Below, one piece after another: positions 34,502 through 46,895 of a DNA stretch of 64,000 nucleotides. Each line of letters starts with the position of its first letter. Position 1 is the stretch's first letter. The DNA lies in contig CM047425.1 in the NCBI GenBank assembly GCA_026168455.1, positions 110,537,800-110,601,799 of the forward strand, in the 5' to 3' direction. The notes beneath the pieces are model-generated. The model ran no database searches. It saw only the letters and a list, made by a program, of their open reading frames with translations, and was not told where the DNA came from. This DNA is from Theocolax elegans. Taxonomy: Eukaryota > Arthropoda > Insecta > Hymenoptera > Cerocephalidae. Made by a program: the position numbers and the translations under genes.

Positions 34502-37500
34502 CTACGAATATATGCCTATTCGTCGGTGTTAATGTCATCCACTATTCATATTTACCATCCTGCTAAATACGATACGATATATGCGTTAAACTATCTGTTT
34601 TAATTAGTTGCGTTGACCAAGGCGCCGGACCAATGGACCGCTTTAAAAATGGCGCCTCACCAACTTTGAGTATCATTAACGAGTACTGTAGAGTCATTTG
34701 CGTTTACTTATTAATTTTCCTTAAATTATTGCAAATTATTTTTAAAATACGTATTTTTGACCGAGAGTAAAAAAAACCAAAAAAAAAAATAAATAAATAA
34801 AAAAGATTTAGTGGTATTATGTCAGTCAAATAATATTTCAATAATATTAGATTAATTTTTTAATTACTAAGTTTTAAAGTTTCAATTAAAAAATGAAAAG
34901 GTAATAATTAATAATATAATGACAAGGACAATTGATTTTGTCGAATGTTTTGCTCCGTTTTAAATAATATTAGAGGTAAAGCGGTGAATAACGATACAAT
35001 ATAGTTATAATTATATAGAGATCAGTTGATCGTGGTTTGAGAGTTGTAGCACACGGTCTTATTATTGTGAAACGGGCAACGGCCTCGTACTCAAGCTGTG
35101 ACTCGCGTCATCTTCTTTACGGGAGTATTGGCATAAAGATTAGATCGACTGTATCAGAAGGTCCATTCATGAAGATCACGATAACTAAATAGGTTATCAC
35201 CAATCCATTGGTATAAACAACATTTTTATACTAATGGGTTTAGTTAGTATAATATATAATATTATAATTTTAGGGATTATATGTTTCTAACGAATGTACG
35301 TGGATTGAATTTCGATAGACCATCGAGTATAGAAGGAATTAATATATAAATATAAAAAGATGATTATCGGAAAGTATATGGGTGTAAGTAGTAGAGTGCG
35401 AGTCGAGAGTGGAGAGAGTGGAGAGAGTGGAGAGAGTGGAGAGAGTGGCCAGTGCAGCCCCTCTGCCCGAGTGAGTCTGCAGCCGAGCCGTTTGACCGTT
35501 GCCGTACCCACGTCAATCTAATTACGTACGTCCGACTGACCCTTGTCCACTTTGGAAACTGGGTCCGATGCTCGATTATCCTATTAAACTCGCCGCTAGT
35601 ACAGTGAATCATCGAGCGCGCATCTTTGTACTACTTTACTTACCGCATGCATACCTACCTACTTGTATAGACCATCTAGTCCATACGACGTGGATTTCGA
35701 CACGAAACCGTATCGCGAGACATTTCGGACATTTTGGAAGCATGACCGTTCTCGCGCGAGTCGTAAATATAGAAACAAGAGTCCATCTGCACGACGCAGC
35801 TCCGACGCAGCTCCGACGCAGCTACGACGCCCGCGAGAGTCCCGAGGGGGAGTACGTATATTATTATATGTAAAAATAATAAAGGGTCACGCAGCACACT
35901 GCGCCGAGAGCAGAAATACCCGACTGTTAGAGATTGCGAGTGAATTGCAATTTTGGAGGCGAGGGTGGATTTTAGGTTTTTTCTCCTCCTCCTTCTCCAC
36001 GTCTATTTTTGGGAGTCTACGCGGACGAGCCAAGTGTAGAGGACGTCGTTCGAGTACACGCGTCTACTAGTGCATTTCGTTCGTTTTCAAAGGTCGACGA
36101 CCCTCAATTTTCCATGGCTGAACCTTACTCTTATTTCACTTTAATATGGACCAACTGACAACTGATTTACTTGATTCGAAAATGTATCGTAAATCTATCT
36201 TACTACTAAATGATTTATTGCGTACAACTACAAGCTCACACGTATATCGAACAAGATTTTTTTATACGGAGGGTGTGATTGCGGGTTTCAAAATAATTCC
36301 CGTTTAAAATTAAAAGTAAGGCCCACACGCGCAGTACTCTATCCAAAAGGTATATACTTGTACATTCTATATTGCAAAAATAAATTGCACGTTCAATATT
36401 TTTATTGGTTTAAAATGACAATTTACTTGTGGAAACACTAAATACTTTGTGTTATACTAATAAATAACACTATGCAGGTGTTCTACATAGGTAATATATT
36501 TATTTTTTAATTTTACTTTAAACACTTGATGAAAAAAAAATAATATATAGGTATATTGACGAGATTCCGCATGAAAAACAAATGAATCGAGTTTAAGAGT
36601 GCATAAAAACAAAGAAAAAGGAGCACCTGATGAGTGTAAACCTGAGTAGTGCGTCATTAATTTTGAGCGCGGGTGTAATACGTGTGCCGACGTGTGCGCT
36701 ATGAGTCAAATCTTCAATTTACTATATGTTTTGAATAAAATTTTTTGCACACTCTAGCCTCTGTTGAGTATCAAAATTTGCGATAAAAATATTCGTACCG
36801 ATATTTAGATGGGTTTATATTGCACCCACACGTATAGGAAAACCGGAGGATTCATTATAGTAAAGAAAGTTAGAGTAAAAAGCTCACCGTGTGCGTCGGA
36901 CCACGTGACCCTGGTCATCTTTGAGCAATCATCGATAGTGTCAACAATGTCCCAGGAATTTGTTTTATCGGTGATAGATTCAACGCCTTGATCCGTCAAA
37001 CTTGCAGGCTGATTGTGCGAAGCTGCGGCTAGGAGTATCGTATCGCGTTCGAGGAACGTACCGATCGAATGCCGCCGTTGTCTACACTTGTGCAAACTAT
37101 TGTATCGTTGATGATGCTTCCGCTCACCCGTGTTAGAAAACTTCGAACTACGCTGTTGGAGAAATATTTATCGCTTTATTTAAAACTTTATACGAATGTC
37201 GCTTTATATATATGCGTATACGCATTTTATCCAAATGAATAAACCGATCGATTTAATATTCAACAATTATTTGTATTTTATTTTATAATTATAAATGATG
37301 CAAAGCACTGCAGTCAAGTATTGTTGCATCGAACCTAAATATCTATTCATCCCAGTGATACACCATTTTCTATACGTCTAACACACGTGTTGCTTTTCTA
37401 CAATTTCCCAATTTCCAAGTAGAGTTACGTTAAATACTTTTCATCTTTTACCATGTTAGGCAATGTAGATGTAAGATTGTAGTAGCTACGGTTGTCTTCG

Positions 37501-39321
37501 ACGTCGTCGATCGGCAGAGTCGTGGCTTCGCTCCCGCAATCCGAGTCCCGTTCAAAGCAGTAATAGTCGTTGTCTTCGGTGCGTCTAGGTAAATTTCCAC
37601 CCACGGAATGAGCTTCGGGTGATAGTCCGCAAAAAACCATATCCATATTCAGAAGTTCGCTCGTTGATTTGAGGACGCGCCTTCTCGACGATTTGGACCT
37701 ACCATTTTCGGAATGTACAATAGATCTGGAAAAATAATTGTCTTGTTCAACACCGAACACGTGCAATAACAATACATTTTCAATTGGATCTAATTTAATA
37801 TATCAAACGGGTTTTTTTTCTAAGATTATTATTATTATTATTATTATTATTATGTTTTTATTAACGCGTTATTAATAGTTTGGTTAGTCAAAATTAAAGA
37901 GTCAAATCTGTGGTATGCGCAGATAAAAAGTATATGACATTACTTTACCGGCACTTTAGCAAACTATTGACACGAATCCAATTCGAAAGGATAGAAAGAT
38001 AACAATTGGTCATCTATTAATTCGAGTATCATAGTTTTATAGTTCAAGTACCACTTGGCATGTGTTGCATTAACTTGACCTAAATTACCGAACGATAACA
38101 CATTTATGCAGTTTGATTTCCTACAAAAAATGTATTTTTAATTACGTTTATATTTTACGATCAATATTTTTCGATCATTATAATCATTAACACGAATTAC
38201 TTACTAGAATATTGGGTGTTAATTAACAGGTTATTTAAATAAATATATGAAAAAAACTGAGTACGAAGTAAAAGGTGATGGTGATGTTACTTTGCAAATC
38301 GATTTGATTGTTCTGGAAAAATGAAATATTACCCACCTAGTGTTCAAGTAAGGAGAGGGCGGAGCTACATCCGATGGTCTAGGCTCTCCTTTGAGAAATT
38401 GAATGGTTCTTTGGCAATCCGTATTTCCGCTTGCCGACCTAAATAAATTTCTAAAGCTCCGTCGCTGGGAACCTGCAGATGTTCCACTCCGCGACTTTGG
38501 CTGCTCGTATCTGCTTGATTTGCTTGGCGTGTTGGTGACTTTGCTACGTCTGAAAAAGCTCCCGAACCCACGAGACGTTTGCGCATTTCCACTCGTAGTT
38601 GCGCTACCGTTGCTCGACCCCTCGCCGCTTCTCAACGAAAAATACGACGGATTATCTGAAAAGCCAAATATTTCTTTAACACTTTTCCTTATCACATTGA
38701 ATTTCGTTTAAAATAACTTGCAACAACACTTTTATTATATTGGATGTTCAACTCTTTAAATCAACGTCAATCAATATTGAGCAATATCTACGTATCACAC
38801 TATTAGTATTAAAAAGTAAATGATTTAATATCGTAACGTATAGCACGTATAACAATCGCAACAAATTGATCGATGGTATATAGCACTGTCATTGTCGAGT
38901 ATAACTGATGGCTGGCTCGCCATACCTTCTGTACGTATGTATATACCTATATGTATACATATTTATATACCTATATTTATTTAACTTGCGGTAGTCAAAT
39001 ATTTTATTTCCCCTCTTTTTTCTCAAGTGTACGTTGTCAAATAGAATGTCAAATAGAATAATGGATGGATATAAAATTACAATTATTCTAATGAGAAGAG
39101 CACGCGAACGTTATTAAGGGCAATTGTTGCGAATTGAGAGGTCTTTGTTCCGTGTTAAATTTTATACTTGTTTCCCTTTCTTACCGATTGATTAGGGCTC
39201 CTCTTGGCTCTTAGTCCTCTTGGTCACTTTTTTAATTGTTCCATTAGAGAGGAAGTTACTGGGTTTAATACGGTAATTCGACTTTAATTAGATTGATGTA
39301 CATACACTGCGGCAAACGTAC

Positions 39322-39381
<60 letters not shown>

Positions 39382-41033
39382 GTGGTTCTCTGTGACATCG
39401 AAGATGAAAAAAATAAATATTGCTATAACTGTGGGAATATTTTTTAGAGGTATCCAGTAGTTCTCCTGAATTTTTTCAGATTTTTTCTGGGCCATTATTT
39501 TAAGTTACAGAGAGTCAAAGTTGACATTTTAGCACTTTTTTTCCATTATATGCCCATTTTCATGAATTTTTAGCTCCCAGGGGATGCATTTTTCACTAAA
39601 AACATAACTATGACTTTTTTTGTAAAATTTTCCGAACTTTTCATTAAAAATACTTTTAAAGACATAAATGTATGCTGTCACACTCTTGTAAGCCATTTAA
39701 ACCTTAAATATTGAAAATCAGCAATTCTGCTCCGGACTCTGGTAACCTAATACTGTCTAAAAGAAGTCTTTTTATAGTCAGAAACTGCCTAAAAATTTCC
39801 AGAGTGGGTCTAAATCATTAAGATCACTTATGGTCAAAATATCCGGGAAAAGTGCCCGAAATATTAATAGAAATGTATATTTGTTGCCTTATAACGATGA
39901 ATCTAGTAGCATGATCATTGCAAAAAAATTTATGCACTTACCTTGTAATGGTAGAAAAGTATCTCCACTTGTTTCAGTATCCATCTAATCCCCTGTAAGC
40001 TGCTAAAAATATAAACATTATTATAAAATTATAAAAAATTATTTTTTAAACATTTATAATGCTGGATTTTTAGTTTTATATCCCTTACAAGAATTATAAT
40101 ACTAATCTGAAGGATTACTATAAAAGTATCAACATTATTATTATTATTATTCAGCAATACATTGTTTAGATTTCACAAACTTGTCACTGTCACGTTATCA
40201 TATTATTCATTATAATTATATATCCGAATTATTTATATATCTTTTGTATTAAATACGTATATTCAGTTATTGTAATAATGATGTTTATATATTTATAGTA
40301 ATCCTTCAGATTAGTATTATAATTCTTGTAAGGGATGTAAAACTAAAAATTCAGCATTATAAATGTTTAAAAATTAATTTTTTACATTTGTATAATAATA
40401 TTTGTATTTTTAGCAGCTTACAGGGGATTAGATGGATACTGAAACAAGTGAAGACACTTTTCTACCACTTCATGATAAGTGCACAAATTTTTTTGCAATG
40501 ATCATGCTAATAGATTCATCGTTATAAGGCAACAAATATACATTTCTATTAATATTTCGGGCACCTTTCCCGGATATTTTGACCATAAGTGATCTTAATG
40601 ATTTAGACCCACTCTGGAAATTTTTAGGCAATTTCTGACTATAAAAAGACATCTTTTAGACATTATTAGGTTACCAGAGTCCGGAGCAGAATTGCTGATT
40701 TTCACTATTTAAGGTTTAAATGGCTTACAAGAGTGTGACAGCATACCTTTATGTCTTTAAAAGTATTTTTAATGAAAAGTTCGGAAAATTTTACAAAAAA
40801 CGTCATACTTATGTTTTTAGTGAAAAATGCATCCCCTGGGAGATAAAAATTCATGAAAATGGGCATATAATGCAAAAAAGTGCTAAAATGTCAACTTTGA
40901 CTCTCTGTAACTTAAAATAATGGCTCAGAAAAAATCTGAAAAAATTCAGGAGAACTACTGGATACCTGTAAAACATATTCCCACAGTTATAGCAATATTT
41001 ATTTTTTTCATCTTTGATGTCACAGAGAACCAC

Positions 41034-41074
<41 letters not shown>

Positions 41075-43669
41075 TTATTACATACAATCAAGCCCATCTT
41101 TCTCGTAGCTTTATATTTTAACGGACAAGATTTGCAATTGATGCGCCAATACATATTTTAATGAATAATCTCTATTTTGCGATTCAATAATAATCTAGCT
41201 CGATAATCTTGATTTTATACAGTTTTGACAATATTTTTGGTTGCCAGATTGTATAGTAGCATAATTCCTAGTTCGAGTAATCATCAATTAATTCCGTGAT
41301 ATCAATCTCAGAAAATCTCTCGTTTAGATTGAGCGCGAGGTAGTGTCTCTAGCAAGTCCGGACGCACCAGTCTCTCGTTCTATGAGAGACTGTACAAAGA
41401 AAGAAGACAAAATAAAGAAGGCAGGAGGAGGAGGAGGAGGAGTAGGAAGATGGGGAGATGCCCAGCGGAAATGTAAGTGTGCACCAACTACGTTTTCAAT
41501 CGGGGGAAATGCTCCGTACATTTTCTAATGCCCACGGATCGAGCGTCCTAAAGACAATACAATTATTTTTCCGATTAAAGCAACGACAACAACAGCAGTG
41601 TAATGAAAAAAATAAAAGTGCTCTTGTATGAATATTGTTTGGAAACTTTTGAGAATAATTTTATTTGGATAAATTTACTTAGTAAAGCTCGGTAGGTACC
41701 TATATTAAATCTAGTTTGAACGTTACATATAAGCGCGAGCTTGTATGCATGCTTTCGTGTTGGATATATCTCGGGTTGAAACGCGTATCTAGGTAGACCG
41801 TAGAGCACACGAGTTCAACGCGGGGATTAAAAAGTAATCTTTTGAACGCGCTTGCAAAGCGAGAAGAGATTGACTAGGTTCTTGCGCATATAATATTTCC
41901 TGCGCGCACTGCGTCAGATGAAAGAATATCAAACTTCCCTTCCACTAGATCAAAAGAAATTGTATCTACTATTTACATTTGGTGCGGCATAAACACTACG
42001 TGTATTTTAGAGCAACTTGCTACTCGTGGAATGTAAGTCTCAGGAATACGTGAAAACTGTTAAACCAGTTGTTACCGTTAAACCACTAATCTCTATATAT
42101 ATTTAGTTATTCAAAATTTCAAATCCACTGATACGTACGTACCTTCTGCGGGTATACCAGAATAACAAAATGAAATAAAACATAAAATACAAAGTTCAAT
42201 AGAAGATTGTACAAAGCTTAGGTTTGGATAATGTTGATACAAGTATAGACGTCTTCGACTATTCGAAAAATATTAATTACACAGTTATATAAACAGCTTA
42301 TAGATAAAAGTAAAATTTAACGTATTAGACAATATGGAAAATGTATTTTTGGCTTGTTAAGGGGGTGTCATACTCAATTTTTGATGATTAATTAATAAAA
42401 AAGTAGAACAGTATGTGAAAAAATAAGAGAAGAGACGCCTTCGTTTATTGACAATCTAACTGTGTGCTAAATTTTAGATTAAAATATTATTGCGTTTTCG
42501 AGAAAAGTCTTACCAAAAATATCAAATATTTTCATCTCGTTGAGGTTAGGTTCACATTTGTTGGTAAGACTTTTCTCAAAAACGCAATATAATTTTAATC
42601 TGAAATTCAGCACACAGTTAGATTATTAATAAACGAAGGCGCCTCTTCTCTTATTTTTTCACATACTGTTTTATTCACAAATTTATAACTAATAACCACG
42701 ATTGCCGGTAAGGTAGGGAGGATAAATATTGACTATAGCACCCCGTTAAATGGTGGTAAATACATAATACTTATAAACATATACACTATACAGAGACACT
42801 CGTTAAAACTCGTTTTCTCTAGTTCTCTAGTTAAATTAGAAATAAATGTAGTACTAAATAAAAGGAAACAAAAAAAATAACAAGATATTTGGGAAATCGA
42901 AGGGATGGTGGGCTAAAAGTGTGAGCGCCGACGAAGGTAGCAGATGTAAGATCGAATTAAGGGATTAGCACCGAATAGAGTGTAGGTATATCGAGGATAG
43001 GCTCGAGTCTCGAGGCGAATGGAAGGAGGTAATCGTAAAGCGCGCGAACCCGCAGAGGAAGTGAGCACGTTACTGCGGGCGTCCGTTGCCACGGGACGGG
43101 GGAAAATGTAGAATAGACCGTAAACGCGCGAGGGCCTGGCTACTCGATCGTTCAATCGCGTCACGGACGAGTCTACTCCACAGGTGCACATGCATACGGA
43201 CGACACGTATCTCTTATTTTATATTCACCTTCATTTTTTCGTCTCGGACGACGATTTAAACTCTCCTGGAGATCGGCACCGATAGTCACGTGTCGAGGGG
43301 AACGCTCAGGTTCAAGCTCAGGCTCAAGCTCAGTAGGCTCGTGCGAGTGTCGTCCACTACACGGAATACACGCGGTCCAACTCTATTATAACCACTACTT
43401 GGAAACTATTCTTACACCTTTATGCTTTCCCTTCAAATTCAGAGTTAAATATTTGGCCGCCCGTGAACCTGTGACCCCGCTAAATATACAACACACTGCA
43501 CCGCTGCAGTTATACTCTTTTTTCAACAAATCACTACGTGCACGATGGAGAGCTATGCCATCCGTCATTATCGTTAAATTATTAATTACCGATATTGCAT
43601 AATATTGTATGCCTGCAGTATAATATATTTATATAATAATCAAAACCAGCTGTACTTACCGACTGCCAT
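34320..43669 (-). CDS. Gene A, unrecognised Ser/Arg-rich protein (5 coding exons)
   Basis: Exons 43669-43660, 38655-38337, 37725-37452, 37152-36888, 34501-34320; all GT/AG, phases continuous, 1050 nt, 349 residues. I do not recognise the family. It begins MAVDNPSYFSLRSG, with an NPxY-like NPSY at residues 5-8. A basic, Ser-rich stretch follows with two similar Phe/Arg boxes (GSFFRRSK and RNLFRSAS), then PPSPYLN, an acidic section with DNDYYCFERD, and a basic C-terminal half ending NLHQVP. There is no signal peptide, and the only hydrophobic patch (YTSFFWLV near the end) is too short for a confident TM. It is probably an intracellular scaffold or cytoskeleton-linked protein, but that is a guess. 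The 10-nt first coding exon and the last exon are the weakest joins. Confidence 0.7.
35405..35449. repeat. 10-bp tandem repeat (GAGAGTGGA)n-type
   Basis: Four or five units of GAGAGTGGAGA-like sequence inside a Gene A intron; next to a GC-rich patch extending to about 36060 with GCAGCTCCGAC repeats near 35798-35826. Confidence 0.8.
36888..37725 (-). CDS. Gene A exons 3-4
   Basis: Exons 37725-37452 and 37152-36888. Exon 3 reads RSKSSRRRVLKSTSELLN, DNDYYCFERD and TLPN; donor CATG|GTAAAA. If that donor were not used, the frame would end after six more codons (TAA at 37427), giving a short isoform. Exon 4 starts RSSKFSNTG in phase 0 and contains RQRRHSIGTFLERD and SWDIVDTIDD. Confidence 0.75.
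37824..37853. repeat. (ATT)n microsatellite
   Basis: Ten ATT units in the intron between Gene A exons 2 and 3. Confidence 0.9.
38337..38655 (-). CDS. Gene A exon 2, Ser/Arg-rich core
   Basis: Acceptor GGCTTTTCAG at 38656 and donor ACTAG|GTGGGT. 319 nt encode DNPSYFSLRSGEG, SRGFGSFFRRSK, QRRSFRNLFRSAS and PSDVAPPSPYLN. Codon-like composition and a lack of stops set it apart from the AT-rich flanks. Confidence 0.8.
39323..39379. repeat. (TA)n microsatellite at the element border
   Basis: About 28 TA units directly abutting the palindromic element; another (TA)n flanks its other end at 41036-41071. Confidence 0.9.
39380..41035. mobile_element. Palindromic element, copy 2 (Gene A intron 1)
   Basis: Same termini (GGGTGGTTCTCTGTG) and loop as 13573-15227, same orientation, 1656 bp. 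Arms differ more: the 66-codon ORF is intact only in the right arm (40720-40920), the 74-codon frame is cut short in the right arm (40652-40470), and in the left arm its ATG has become AAG. This copy is therefore older. Confidence 0.88.
42358..42750. repeat. TTAA-flanked hairpin element
   Basis: Starts TTAAGGGGGTGTCATAC and ends TAGCACCCCGTTAA. Inner arms of about 130 bp (GTAGAACAGTATGTGAAAAAA onwards) repeat inverted around 42540. Noncoding; lies in Gene A intron 1. Confidence 0.65.
43000..43350. promoter_or_regulatory. CpG-rich patch in Gene A intron 1
   Basis: GC-rich relative to its flanks, about 300-650 bases inside the first intron of Gene A, with GGTTCAAGCTCA repeats near 43310-43332. 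It could be a promoter or enhancer; no direct signal. Confidence 0.25.
43660..43669 (-). CDS. Gene A 10-nt initiator exon
   Basis: The minus strand reads GGCAAAATGGCAGTCG|GTAAGT. CAAAATGG is an excellent insect initiation context and GTAAGT is a consensus donor. Three codons plus one base join in phase to AT AAT CCG at 38655, giving MAVDNPSY. The intron is 5.0 kb and contains the palindromic element at 39380-41035. Confidence 0.65.
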
Positions 43670-44472
43670 TTTGCCAAGTGATTATCAGTCGGACAACGTT
43701 ACCTCAGCCCTCAGCTACTGTAATAGAAATTAAATATTATTAATGTTATCGTTGTATATACTTTAAATTAAAAAAGATATAATTATAAATAACACTATTT
43801 TTTAGCTGGCAATTTGGCTAGATTGATTAACAATCCCGAACGGCAATTTTGAGATTTACATTTCTATAATTTAGATAAAGAATTTACGAATGTTAACGGT
43901 AAAACTTTGTGATTCGAGTGCAAGAGATCCACTAGTCGAAGGCAGGTTTGGCTATTTGTTTAATATTTCGACATTTCAACCAGATGTTCCGTAATACTAA
44001 CTAACATTATAATTTGGGTAAGTCAACCAATACGATAAATAATTGAATCAACCAAGTTGGTAAAAGTACTTAGAGCACCAACGATGTTATGCTTGCTCTT
44101 GCAACGTAACATCATTTCGTTGTACACTTCACGACAAAACGGTTAGATTCATATACAACGAATTATCAACTGAATTGAATAAACACATTTATTGATTTTA
44201 CAAAATAATTAAAAAAATTAAATTATCAATTAAAATGTATTTGTACAATATATGGTTCAAAAAATAAAAGTTAAAACTACTATTTAAACTCTCTTTGGTT
44301 AATTGCCATTTTTAATTATATGAAAAATTATTTATGGTTGAAGAACACCACCGTGTACTTATTGCATAGTTTACATTATTAACAAAAAATTTAGGTAATT
44401 CGTATTAAATATATCTTTGAGATATTAATTCAGCTTCAGTTTACTTGCGCGAGGGTATATACGCTTATAAGC

Positions 44473-45125
44473 AACAAAACGATAAATTATATAAAATTTT
44501 AAAATGCACCAAATTTTGGATACAGAGTGGAAATGTTTTTCAGAAAACTGAAAAAAAATTTTTGATACTGGAATCTATTTGTTCATCAGTTCAACACCAG
44601 CTGGGTTCACCGCTTTATAACTCAAACTCTATCAACTTTAACTAAATAACATTATATGTAACATTCGTTGCTAATTTATTTTTCTGGGTTAGAATTTCTG
44701 ATCTCAATGTCAATGTCATATAAACTACATGTCAATATTCAACATGAAAAAAGTGTAAGTACGTACGATTTTATTTTTTTATCCAAAGCCTAAAAAAGAC
44801 TTGATGCAATACACAAATGGTTTGTAGCTTTTTTATGGCCTTCAATTCTGTAAAAAGTTTCTGTAAACAGTACCATGTTAATTTTTGTAAATTATTTGTC
44901 TTTCATTAAATTATCATAACTGTTTACAGAATTAAAGGCCATAAAAAGCTACAAACCATTTGTGTATTGCATCAAGTCTTTTTTAGGTTTTGGATAAATA
45001 ATCAATTCTTTTTGAGGTTAGAATAAATTCTGAACAAATAGATTGCAACATCTGAAATTTTTTTCTGTTTTCTGAAAAACATTTCCATTTTGTATCAAAA
45101 ATTTGGTGCATTTTATAATTTTGTT
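44473..45125. repeat. Nested hairpin element
   Basis: Outer arms (AAAATGCACCAAATTTTGG at 44501, inverted at about 45095-45115) enclose inner arms (CTTGATGCAATACACAAATGG at about 44801, inverted at about 44955-44985). Noncoding. Confidence 0.7.
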
Positions 45126-45710
45126 CGGACCACTTCACATGGAATATCTCATATATATATAGTTGATTAATTTTTATGGTTGTAAACTTTTTTAAAGATG
45201 TCCTCTACGGGAAAAGCCTGTAATTGTATCATTTGTCTATAGTGCTTGCGTATTTGGATTTCCCATAAAGCTGCATAATATGTTTAATAAATCGAAAAAG
45301 AAGAAGCTATTAGAAATAACGTAATAGTTATATATAATCCCAAAACCGTGCAACTCGAGGTAGGAGCTTGAAACTCCGAGGAATGTCCTTGAAACTCCAA
45401 GAAGCCGAAAGGGTCGATTGTCAAAGCACTATCTCCAATTAAAACTACACACGTCGGGATGTATACTATTACTGTAGTGTATTGTACATATAGTAGGAGA
45501 GTGACGGGAACACGTGGAACAAAAACAACAACCTATATATACATCAAACTTGAAAGTTCGCTTGAAAGTCCAGAACACGCGCGCATTGTTAGGGTTGAAA
45601 ACCGATGCTACGTATAAGCGTAAAAAATTAATGTTTATATCTAAAGTTCATATAAAGTTATGTTTAGCGAAAGTTTATATTAACGTGTCTAACGAGACTT
45701 GCCCACACTT

Positions 45711-46282
45711 CCCTATCAGCACACAATGTCTTAAAAACGTTTAAATTACGTTGCGGTTAAAACCTTTAAACGTTAGAATTTAATACTTGAAAAACGTTTG
45801 AACTACGTTTAAATTTGGTTAAAATGTCCTCTTTAATTTTAGGAAAGTAATATTTTTTAACGTATTTCAAACGTATTTTTAACGTTGGATAAACAAAATT
45901 ATCCGATGTATATTATTATGGAGCATGCGCAGTTGTTACTTATCAATTGTAGCTATGCGCAAATGCTATTTTTATATTTATTTATAAATATAAATCATTT
46001 ATATGTGCAAAAATGACAATTGCGCATAGCTACAATTGATAAGTAACAACTGCGCATGCTCCATAATAATATACATCGGATAATTTTGCTTATCCAACGT
46101 TAAAAATACGTTTAAAATACGTTTAAAATACGTTAAAAAATATTACTTTCCTAAAATTAAAGAGGACATTTTAACCAAATTTAAACGTAGTTCAAACGTT
46201 TTTCAAGTATTAAATTCTAACGTTTAAAGGTTTTAGCCGCAACGTAATTTAAACGTTTTTAATACATTGTGTGCTGATAGGG
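45711..46282. repeat. 572-bp near-perfect palindrome (MITE)
   Basis: Arms run from CCCTATCAGCACACAATGT to its inverse ending at 46282, each about 255-265 bp, with a roughly 50-bp loop. Few mismatches, many AACGTTT units, noncoding. Recent by arm identity. Confidence 0.85.
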
Positions 46283-46419
46283 TTGGTAAAATGTTAATTC
46301 AGCATTTGTATAAAGCTTGCATGTATAAACTCAGAGTAAGGTATTAAACTTAGGAAATATGAAAAATAGTATTTTTGAATGTTCAAAATTTGGATTAACG
46401 ATAAAAATAAAAAACAATT

Positions 46420-46492
46420 TTGTTAAATCTGAGATTTGAACCTCTGATCATCTTCTACTTCGGAGTTACTAACTCGCTCGCTATACGAATAG
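46420..46492 (-). pseudogene. tRNA-like sequence
   Basis: The minus strand contains TATAGCGAGCGAG (A-box-like) and AGAGGTTCAAATCTC (B-box-like). It is adjacent to, not inside, the 572-bp palindrome. Weak arms; probably tRNA-derived. Confidence 0.4.
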
Positions 46493-46799
46493 AGCTCTTT
46501 TATTTAACTGTTTTATTGTACTAAACATTTACGTGGTTTGTAATCGGGCAATCGCCGGGTCCACGTAAATGTTCTAGGTTTCAAGGATGTCAGAAGATTA
46601 TTATTAGGTACTTATGAGGCAATCTCAAAAAAGGTAGTATATTTTTAATATGCTGTGCTAAAACTAAATATTATCTACTATATGTATTTTATACATGATA
46701 TCAAAAGTAACTAATTTGTTAATTAATACATTATAGCTGTTATATAATTGAAAATGATTATTAAAAATCCAACTTGTAAAGATTTATTGGTAAAATGCC

Positions 46800-46895
46800 G
46801 ATCTTGAAAATCAATAATAAACAAATCCAATTAATTTAAATGGACAACGTTTCGTCTCTCAGATTTGCAAACCTTAATGGCTATAATTATGAATT
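46800..46895 (-). repeat. Dispersed repeat end with GACGAAACGTTG box, copy 2
   Basis: Read on the minus strand it matches 61244-61310: GAGACGAAACGTTGTCC followed by ATTGGATTTGTTTATTATT. The first half of the hammerhead-like core is degraded (CATTAA replaces CTGAAGA). Confidence 0.6.
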
